From Siphonodentalium dalli (Eukaryota > Mollusca > Scaphopoda > Gadilida > Siphonodentaliidae): 64,000 bases of DNA. Positions 55,484 to 64,000 of this stretch are shown one piece after another. The notes below the pieces were generated by a model, which was not told where the DNA came from, did no database searches, and worked only from the letters and a program-made list of their open reading frames with translations. Location: assembly GCA_032622095.1 (NCBI GenBank), contig CP136069.1, forward strand, positions 127,677,450-127,741,449. Reading direction: 5' to 3'. The first letter of the stretch is position 1, and each line of letters begins with the position of its first letter. Both the position numbers and the translations under genes were made by a program.

Positions 55484-57435
55484 TAATGGCAGGCGATTTT
55501 AATGCCCGTACAGGTGGACGACCGGATTATGTTGCACACGATGATGACACTCATTTGGCATTTCCTGATAATTATACAGTTGATTGTACAAAAGACCGAT
55601 AGAGTTTAGATAGAGTATGTAATTCATTTGGGAAACAACTTTTGTTGCTATGTAAATCTACTGGAATGAGAATAGTGAATGGAAGAACACGTGGTGACTT
55701 ACTCGGTAATTTCACAAGTAGTAATTATAATGGGGCGAGTATAGTTGACTATATTATGATAAAAGAACGTTATTTATCTGAAGTTAGTTATTTCTGTGTT
55801 AAATCGCCGACCGAATTTTCGGATCATTGTCAGCTAGCACTTCATATAAATTTTAAAAGAGGTTTTTCTCATGAAATAAAAAGTATGAAGTACTCTTATG
55901 CAAAGCCGAATAAAACGCTTAGATGGTGCAAAGAAAGTGGATATAAAGCACGAGGAATGCTTTACCAGCCCCGTGCACAAAACAAGTTGATGCAATTTCG
56001 ACTAAATAACTACGCGGAAAACGCTGAAGGCACAGAAGCGGCGACCCGCCATTTGAACGAGTTATTCATAGTACTCAATACATCTGCATCGAAAATAGTC
56101 ATAAACAACAGTAAACGTAGAAGAAAACGCGCATGGTTTGACAATGAGTGCAAAGGGCTGAAAGAAAATATGGAAATTGTTATCAAGCAAGTGAAAAAAC
56201 ATCCAAACGACAAGTCTTTATGGATAAAATATTTCGAAGCGAAAAAAGCATATAAGAAAGAGACGAAACGAAATTCGCGAATCTTTCGACAAAATATTGT
56301 AGATAAATTGTCCGATCTTGACACGAGTGAACCGTCTAAATACTGGAATATAATAAATAACCTTCGTTTGAAAAAAGAAGCAAATGAACTAGATCCAGAT
56401 GAAACTGTAACTTTTTTTGAACAATTACTTGGTCCGACAATGGATAAATCTCACTTAACATCGGTGAATGGTAGTATCTTTTCGGAGAAATTTAATAACA
56501 ATGATATAACTACATTAGAAATAATGGACTGCCTTAGGCAACTGAAGAATAGGAAATCGACAGGACCTGATAATATTTCAAACGAGTTATTGAAAACAAT
56601 TGTTCCACTTATAATAGATGACGTGGCTAGGCTTTTTAATAAAGTGTTGCACTCGGGACATTATCCGATGTGTTGGAGTGAATCAGTCATTAAAACGTTA
56701 TATAAAAAAGGAGATAGACACGACCCAAATAATTATCGACCAATCGCTCTCAGTAGTAATTTTGGTAAACTGTTCAACAAAGTATTGAATAACAGAATAA
56801 ATGCATACCTTGATAACAACAATATCATAAGTGACAATCAATTTGGTTTCAGAAAGAATAGGAGCACAACTGATAGCGCATTTGTTTTACGAACAGTTGT
56901 TAATAAATACATAGAGAAGAAAAAACCGATATATGCAGCATTTGTTGACTTTAGAAAAGCATTCGATTCAGTTGATAGGTCTATTTTATTTGATAAAATG
57001 AGAAGTAACGGGATCCGTGGCCATACTTTAAATGTATTACAATCGCTTTATAGCTCTAGTTATTATTCAGTTAAGACACCTGCATGCGTTGATCCCCCAA
57101 TTTTGTCGACAATAGGGGTAAGGCAGGGTTGTACCTTATCTCCTACATTATTTAAGATTTTCATTGATGATATAAGTAAGAATTTCGGACAAACTTCTGA
57201 CCCAGTATATCTGAATGGCAGAGTTCTCAACCATCTCCTTTTTGCTGATGACTTAGTTATGTTATCACAGTCACCGTCGGGCCTACAAACGTGCTTAAAA
57301 CAATTCGAGCAATATGCAACTGACAATAATCTTCATATAAATGCCGAGAAAACAAAATATATGGTTTTCCGGTCAAGGAAAACGAAACAGGATCAATCAT
57401 TCTATTCTATTTTAAAGGAAGACAATTGGAAGTAG
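55484..57435 (+). pseudogene. Endonuclease-reverse transcriptase ORF2 of the non-LTR element
   Basis: Endonuclease: 'VIMAGDFNARTGG' near 55,484 and 'FSDHCQLALHIN' near 55,818, the latter holding the S-D-H motif of APE-type nucleases. One TAG near 55,600 interrupts it; the frame is then open from 55,603 to 57,435. Reverse transcriptase: 'NRKSTGPDNISNELLK', 'ALSSNFGKLFNKVLN', 'AAFVDFRKAFDSVDR' with the first Asp, 'GVRQGCTLSPTLFKIFIDDI', and 'HLLFADDLVMLSQS' with the Asp pair. 'LHINAEKTKYMVF' follows. The frame is lost near 57,430 and the C-terminal part continues in two other frames to about 57,915. Clade not determined. Confidence 0.88.
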
Positions 57436-58207
57436 TCGATGAGTATAAATACCTTGGTCTGATTTTCACTTACAATGGGAAAATGAAAAAGGCACAGGAG
57501 AACTTGAGTGCAAGGGCATCTAAAGCTATGTTTTTCTTAACAAACCTGCTCAAATCGCAAATTGAATTACCCATAATGACTAAGTGTAAACTGTTCGATA
57601 AGCTTATTAAACCAATCTTATTATATGGTTGTGAAATATGGGCGCCGGAACTTAATTTGCCTTTTCAAAGATACGATTGCGTGTGAACAAATGCATCTGA
57701 AGTTTTGTAAGAATATTTTATTCTTAAACAGGAAATCATCTAATCACGCGTCACGGGCGGAGCTAGGTCGTTTTCCTCTAGCTAACGATGCTGTACTTCA
57801 ATTGTTCAAATATATGAGTAAACTTTCTAAAGTAAATAGTGACAATTTTTTATCCGGGTCTTTTGAAGAATCAATAACTTGTAAACTTTCATCTTGGGCC
57901 ACGCAACAGATATAATTTGTTCGAAACGATTGGAAGAAACGAACCGAATTTTTACAAGATGAACGAAGCGAACAAATTTTTAAATATCATGAAAAACAAG
58001 CATGGGAAAATAACTGCTTATGTTTGCAACATGATCCGGTTATTCTTCATTCGGAGAAAACAGCTCATTAGTAGTTGACAATTGCAAATGTGTCATGATC
58101 AATATTAGAAATTAACTATATTATGTTTGTTATTATGTTGTTTATGATATATATGTTCGTTATTATCAATTGTGCAACTGCCATAAATTGGTGTATTGCA
58201 ATAAATA

Positions 58208-58234
58208 TATCTATCTATCTATCTATCTATCTAT
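58208..58234. repeat. (ATCT)n tail
   Basis: About seven 'atct' units directly at the 3' end of the non-LTR element, a typical short-repeat tail. Confidence 0.9.
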
Positions 58235-58236
58235 GA

Positions 58237-61200
58237 ATGGATGAGTGATACAGTAATTTACCTCAGATATACTAGTAAGCACTATTTTGATTAACCGAAT
58301 AACTGCTGGGGTTATACTCACCATACATATATTCATATAGTCCGCTAGGTAGTTTATACCGGGCTCACCAGTCATGGTATCTGCATGTGAATTATTGCTA
58401 CTGGTGTTTAGAAAGAATGGAAATACTTATCCATTCAGGGCGATTTAATAAGACACCTTTCGCATAATGAACTACTATTGATAAGAATTAAGTTTAGTTA
58501 ATGGGATATAGTCGTAATCCAACATTATTTTTCAATTATTTCAATTCGTTTAATCTTGTCGACCCATAATACATAGGTATTAGTATAACATATAATACAT
58601 TTATGTACATGGATTACATAATAGATATTCAAATGGTACACATTATAATATATGAACAGTATTTACAATATAAATAATATACCTGTTTGCCATAGGTGAT
58701 TTCCGTTGACGCTATATACTATGGTGTCATATGATTGATCAACCCAAAGTGCATAGACACCCTCAATTATATTACCAGCGAGGTAATATAATTAAGAGTA
58801 CGTATTCTCAATTATCCAATAATGATAACACTATCATTGCCATCAAGCCGCGCCGGAGTCCACTAGGAGTCGACGTCATCGTTTATTGGTATACATGCTT
58901 ACAAGTAAAGGGACGGGCACGTCTTCACATACAGGTTAATTACATCCTACTTTGTCTGCGTTGGCGGTCAGGAAAAACCAACGAACAAACCTCTTGGGGG
59001 AAAAACGATGGAAACCTTCTTTCCGAAACCAACATCTCTAACGCAGCTCGAATTTTTCGAAATTCATTCTAATTCATCAATTGTGCAACACAAACCTGTG
59101 CACACTATATAATGTATAAATATAAATTAACATATATAACATGTTCAAATATATACACTATGGTCGTGATCGAATGACACATTATATGCGTTTAATATAA
59201 ATGACTATAAAACTATTACGCACATTTGAAAGTTGCAATTAACTTTTATTAATGATTATTCAACAAAATTCAACGTAAATTTTCTATAACATGCATGATT
59301 TCATGCGTTATAAGAATATCTGTTTCTCAGATATAGTTTCAACATACGCATCTCCTTACGTTATTGAACCGTCAATCCATAACATGCATTACAGCCATTA
59401 CTCAAATGTTTGAAATAAAAAATTGGAGCTGACCCGACGTACAATGCGATTAGGCTAGAAATGACAACACACGCTCTATAATAGCGTGACCACTTTTCAT
59501 TGTTCATGCACGAAGCGATAATATATCGCTCACTCGTTATCACGAACAGCGAATACAATATTTTTCGGCTAATGTGCTTTGCACTAAACGCTAAAAAATT
59601 ATCAGTATCCACTCTGGTTTGGTCGCTTACGTACGTTATTTCTTGTTAGCTTCGTATGAATGCAGTGTCATTTACTATCATGTTCAACATCTACCCAAGC
59701 TTAACCGAATGTATAAGTTCAAGATTGATTATTTTAATAAAATCGCACAAATTCCGTATGTCTGTTGAATTGTTCTGGTTAAGTATTTTACTCATTGAGA
59801 TACTATAGACGATTACGTGTATATTTTTGTAAACTCTTGTCGTTCAGATTTCATGCAACTCGAAGTAAGGTGGTGGTGACCTGTGGTTATGTTTGCCGTG
59901 AATATTTTACAATTAAAGAGCGTCTATCTCTTCCGAGCCACAATTAAACAAAAATTATTTATTTTTTTATAAAACCAGATTTCAATACTTTGTCGCCAGA
60001 TTCGATACATTCATGACACCAAGCATTGAGACGCGTCATAAAATTATTCATCGAATCATTCAAATTTCTCTCCTTTCAAAATCCATGTAATTAAGTTTGC
60101 AAATGATATATGGCCACAAGTTGGATATCATTGGAAATAACGGGCGATAGCCAGAGGTTCATCCACATGTATTAATTGTAACTTGTAACGTGCGTAACTA
60201 TTGTATTGCATAAATGATTGGGGTAATATAGTAATCTTTAAAAGTGTCTTAGAGCAAGTATTTGGTTGAGCGATATATACAAACCGCCATTATTGCTATA
60301 GGAAAATACAATTGGCTGTGATTTTACGGCGCCAAAGCTACATGTTTTGATATATCGGCCCGACATGTATAGCAGCACCTTTAATCAATAATTATGTGGT
60401 AGAGACAAACTTTCCGTAGTGCGATCGCCGCCAACATGCTTAACTGAACTTGGCTATTATTCCATCAAATTGTTCAACAAGAAAGAGGATATGTAACATA
60501 GTACTCGAACTGCGTCCAGAAATTTAACCCTCCCCAATGTTGCTATTTTGACAGGATTTGATCCAGCATATAGCGGCCACACGATTAAGACATATCAACT
60601 GATGAGCGCGTATAGATTTTTATTCTTTTCCACTAAGTGCACCTAAAATGGCCGAAAATATCAGAAAATGATGTACGCATGGGAGTTGCGTGAAGAAAAA
60701 TCTAATATATGCATATTCGTTCAAAAGAGCAGCGGTCAATCGGAAGAAATTGGCAACGAAGCCGTTAGAAGAGGATTATGGAACAGGAAATAGTGTTTCA
60801 TATATGTTTGCTTATCCACTATTGTCTATGATTTATTTAAAAAAAAATCGATTCCATCATCATTTATCGGGGCTTTGGGCCCTTTGAACATAATTTGGTG
60901 AATTATAATTTAGACCTGATTTATGATGACTATGATGGTGTAATTGGTGGTTGTGATGGCGGTGTTGAACCTACATGCACAAAGACATAAATGCGCTTCA
61001 ATAACTGACAGGTTGATGGTTTGTGAGAAGATTCTTAATGGTCTGGGAAATAGGCTGGTAATACTTTGTGCGCTTTCTTAAATAAAAACTAACATGAGCG
61101 CAAACATTAATTTTATGTCGCCGTCAATACCGATCAATAATGGATAGAGAAATGTTGGGTAATGGGGGACACAACTTCCAGGTTTTCCCTGGTGATTGTG

Positions 61201-61574
61201 TTTTGTGGGTCCAGCTGTGAAGTCATCGTTCCTCGCTCTCAATGTGGCACGATGACATGTGTTGCTTTTGCTTCTTATTGAACACCTCATCGGCGAGTAA
61301 TTTCAACGCGGGGCCGACTTCGCACGGGGCCGACTTTGATTTTGGCCGACTTCTCCTTTATTCGGAATTAGGTTGGTGAATGTTATAGGTGTCAGCCGCT
61401 GCACTTAAGCTGTAAAATATACAAAGCATATAACAGTTATAGCAGAGGTTTCAGTTGCATCGAAAGGTCTATCATTCTGCCAGTAGATCACATCCTGCGA
61501 AAACACAGAATATCCCAGTCTACATGAGATAGACTCATATGACAAGATAGAGTCAATGACTATGAACCACTAAC
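58237..61574. other. No gene seen
   Basis: A minus-strand end like that of the non-LTR family ('aattgaaataattgaaaaa') may lie at 58,530-58,560. A 12-bp stem 'aattatattacc' / 'ggtaatataatt' is at 58,765-58,793. Several 60-110 codon readings (58,731, 59,361, 60,690, 61,078) have no domain. Confidence 0.45.
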
Positions 61575-62024
61575 GGTTACACTGGTGTAAATAAGGTTCC
61601 GAGTGACATCTAGCGGATGCGGGAGGAATATATAGGAGAGAATAAAATAGACACTGGGCCCTGATTGGTCAATAGCCTTGTGTGCTTTTCACATACAAAA
61701 AATCATCACACCTCTTCCCTATGATTTCCCATAGGTAAAATAACCATTGGCACAGGAATTAACCCTTTGTAGTGAAGTTTGAATTTTTTGGTGTGGTCTA
61801 AAATATGACTGTATTTTTTTATGCGGTTCTGACTAGTTACGAAAACTTAAGATTTAAAGGCGAATTCCCTGCTAGACAGACATGATTTTTTTGTGTAAAA
61901 AGTTTCCCAAAATGTCAATTTTTCAGATTTAAAGAACATTTTGGACCCAACATTTATATTGCCAATACTATACACTAAAACGTTAGCACTGAGGCCTATG
62001 GAAAACATTTACACCAGTGTAACC
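61575..62024. mobile_element. 450-bp MITE with 18-bp TIRs and TAAC target duplication
   Basis: 'ggttacactggtgtaaat' at 61,575-61,592 pairs exactly with 'atttacaccagtgtaacc' at 62,007-62,024. Both ends are flanked by 'taac' (61,571-61,574 and 62,025-62,028), a likely 4-bp target duplication. No coding capacity. Superfamily not assigned. Confidence 0.85.
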
Positions 62025-62449
62025 TAACATCTATATGTGTATTTGTAATAATACAGCTCTTTATGATATACAATGGCTCAAACACTAGTCAGATGACAGC
62101 AGGTATCAACATTAATTTAATGCGTATCATACTCCAACCTTTGGGAGAACATTTTCGTTGGACTCAACAGGCTGCTTATTATCCATGACATTAGGTAGCA
62201 ATAGACGATTTCTGGCCATTTTTAAAATTTCGAAGGGGGGGGGTACTATACTACAACAATCTGCTACGCCATGGTCATTGTAAACAGCACATGAGTGATT
62301 GGTTACAAGATACAGAAACTGTCGGAGCAGTTATATGTATGGTCTGTATTTTGACCGAATAGTCAAGTCACAAGTTGAATTATCTCCCTTGGACAAAATA
62401 CACAAAATCATCATTTTAACAATTTTTTTGGCCGAAATATTGTTAGGCC

Positions 62450-62510
62450 AATGTATTCTCTTATAAATGCGAGGCTCCTATTAGCCGCATAGCTAACTAT
62501 GACAGAGCGA
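62450..62510. repeat. Half of the paired-hairpin family
   Basis: 'attgttaggccaatgtattc' followed by 'tcttataaatgcgagg' matches the right-hand hairpin context at 63,580-63,625 but lacks a complete second arm. Confidence 0.6.
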
Positions 62511-62966
62511 ATGCCAGTCTATTATCACCATATGAGCTGGTATAACCTATAGATATATATAAGATATATTAAAATAAAGAAAAGTTATGGTATCAGTTTT
62601 TAAATTTTGTCTTGGAAGAGCAGAAGACTGTTTTCAAGGATAGAAATCAAGCTCTTTTCCGGTGGAGTACCATACGTAGCTGACCCAAACACATACTTCG
62701 TGATGTGAGAAATTTCAAATCACGCCGATAACCATACGCCAAATGTCACCACCTACCAGTTTTTATTTTGTAAATACGAAACACTCTCTAAAGTCAATTG
62801 ACCCCAATCTAGACCGACCCGCCAACATTCAGAAGTGAAAACAAGTCAATCTTGATAATACACATGTGCAAATGCACAAAAACATAATATATGAGAAACT
62901 TACACAAAACATAACATTTTGACTGTTAGGAGCATATGCTAGTTTATTTTTAAAACAAGTTGATAC

Positions 62967-63070
62967 CTTATTTGTTCGAAGTAGTTTTCTATAACATTCT
63001 GACCAAAGTTTCCAATCGGAGGTTCGTGGAATACACAAGTCCATACATCTACGAGATACATCATCTTTAA
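62967..63070 (-). CDS. Possible exon, function unknown
   Basis: The minus-strand frame reads 'MMYLVDVWTCVFHEPP' and 'GNFGQNVIENYFEQI' up to a donor 'ataag|gtatca'. It looks like real protein sequence (conserved-type residues, no low complexity), but I do not recognise the family. The upstream border is unclear: acceptor-like sites ('gattatttag', 'tatctcgtag') lie only 22-44 bp from the RS-rich frame, too short for a normal intron. Confidence 0.33.
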
Positions 63071-63092
63071 CCTAAATAATCAGACTTTCGCA

Positions 63093-63354
63093 CCTGTATA
63101 TTGTGGTTGTCTATGAGGCTCTGGTTCAGGTGAAGGCTGGCTTAAGGTACTAGCAGGGGAGACAAGCTAGAATAAACATTGCCGCCAGTTTGCTGACGTC
63201 TGGGACTAGTTGACATACGACGGTTAACGGGCTGAGGTCTAGGCATTCTTTCTCTTGACATCTTCCCTTTTCTTGAACTTGACCGTTGAGTCTTTTGAGA
63301 ATTACCACCTGCTCTTCTGTCTGGCGATCGTGACCTTAACTTGATGCTGCCGAC
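63093..63354 (-). CDS. Possible RS-rich exon, minus strand
   Basis: Acceptor 'tttgaattatttcag' opens a minus-strand frame reading 'SIKLRSRSPDRRAGG', 'QRSSSRKGKMSRERMPRPQP' and 'RRMSTSPRRQQTGGN'. It ends in TAA at 63,142, but the next frame continues with 'STLSQPSPEPEPHRQPQYT' up to a donor 'atacag|gtgcga'. Either one base is missing or extra near 63,150-63,170, or the exon ends earlier at 'cta|gtacct'. Arg/Ser-rich text is typical of splicing or cytoskeletal linkers, and no specific gene is recognised. Confidence 0.42.
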
Positions 63355-63438
63355 CTGAAATAATTCAAATTGCAATGTTCTTTGGCCGTATTCATTAGGG
63401 AGTGTTTTGAATTGATGCCAAGGCTGTTAGCGGAATCT

Positions 63439-63701
63439 TTAACACTTTCATGACGAGAGCTGCGCTGGTCTAGCATTAAAGACCCCGTGCCAATGCAATC
63501 TCTTATATACGCGAGTCGCGCATAGGGAGCCCCGCATATATAAGAGAATGCACTGGTTTACAAGGTCGATGTAAATATTGTTAGGCCAGTGTATTCTCTT
63601 ATATATGCGAGACTCCCTATGCGATACTGGCATGTATAAGAGAATACATTGGCACAGGTTATTCGCAAAATATCAGGAAGCTCCAGTTTTGGAAGGGTTA
63701 A
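63439..63701. mobile_element. TTAA-flanked MITE carrying two hairpins, second copy
   Basis: TTAA at 63,439-63,442 and 63,698-63,701. Inside are two hairpins of the 'gccaatgcaatctcttatat' family (63,485-63,557 and 63,586-63,656), joined by 'aaggtcgatgtaaatattgt'. The right end ('agctcca' then 'gggttaa') resembles that of the copy at 5,136-5,388. Confidence 0.65.
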
Positions 63702-63798
63702 GAATGCTGGTACCCAAAAGCTTGACGAAGCAAATCGAAAAAGTGAAATTCTGTATTTCAGATGCTCTGAGATATATACTGCAATGTGTTCCGCCTCC

Positions 63799-64000
63799 AG
63801 TAAGAAACCGCGTCGTTGATTGGTCAGAGAGCCGCGCAACATATCCTATGTTTACGTCTCGAGCCGTCAACATAAGGGAAACCAAGACAACGGTTTCATC
63901 GTCTCTCGCTGGCCTGCTTTTTTCATGACGTCATTTACGTTGAACAACGTTATGGCGAGAGCGATAGGAGATTTTGACATTTTCTGCTGATCATTCTTCG
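63799..64000. repeat. Dispersed repeat, copy of 35,830-36,052, cut by the window end
   Basis: Runs from 'agtaagaaaccgcgtcgttg' to 'ctgctgatcattcttcg' in the same orientation as the copy at 35,830. Confidence 0.85.

Larger units (their letters stand above)
55460..58236 (+). mobile_element. 5'-truncated non-LTR retrotransposon with APE-type endonuclease
   Basis: Order on the + strand: endonuclease C-terminal half (from about 55,460), reverse transcriptase, C-terminal region, then an (atct)n tail at 58,208-58,234. It is much better preserved than the elements at 5,800 and 38,465 but has an internal stop near 55,600 and two frameshifts near 57,430 and 57,660. The 5' end is missing. Confidence 0.88.

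Overview
This is a eukaryotic, AT-rich window, most likely from a marine invertebrate animal; a lophotrochozoan such as a mollusc is my best guess, at low confidence. The evidence is small exons with GT-AG introns of about 0.8 to 6 kb, tyrosine-kinase-type domains, CR1/L2-type non-LTR retrotransposons, an Ngaro/DIRS-type tyrosine-recombinase retrotransposon, TTAA-flanked MITEs, minisatellites and many long G or C runs. There is no bacterial operon structure. I recognised no rRNA or tRNA gene.

The main host gene runs on the + strand from about 8,940 to 33,215. Its 5' end lies upstream and was not found. I pieced it together from twelve phase-compatible exons. It encodes the C-lobe of a first kinase-like domain (8,940-14,046), a linker of about 130 residues (14,046-20,513), a second degenerate kinase-like domain (26,124-31,307) and a tail of about 350 residues in one large last exon (32,165-33,215). 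The second domain has HGN where active kinases have HRD, RMG where they have DFG, and PPE where they have APE. It therefore looks like a C-terminal pseudokinase, the reverse of the JAK order. The exon carrying HGN ends in an in-frame TAG exactly at its splice donor. The N-lobe of the second domain was not found between 20,514 and 26,123. A possible N-lobe-like reading frame lies out of order at 26,805-27,073.

Around this gene the window is mostly repeats. 1-8,900: an inverted minisatellite, tandemly duplicated AT-rich repeats, a possible death-domain-like exon (4,458-4,667), a 160-bp palindrome, a hairpin-bearing MITE and a decayed non-LTR element (about 5,800-8,765). 21,000-23,919: an intronic minisatellite of about 35 bp with a 314-bp higher-order repeat. 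24,250-24,675: a cluster of palindromic repeats. 28,059-29,030: intronic arrays of 220-bp and 60-bp units.

33,216-48,766 is a repeat-rich intergenic region. It holds hairpins, a broken CR1/L2-like element (38,465-40,850), a 364-bp tandem array, an inverted duplication of a CXC-domain gene (42,503-44,068) and a piggyBac-like MITE built from nested palindromes (44,198-44,577).

48,767-53,831 is an apparently intact tyrosine-recombinase retrotransposon with split direct repeats (A1-ORFs-B1-A2-B2). 55,460-58,236 is a second, better preserved non-LTR element. The right end (58,237-64,000) holds MITEs, a possible minus-strand gene fragment with an RS-rich exon (62,967-63,354), and a second copy of a repeat also seen at 35,830.
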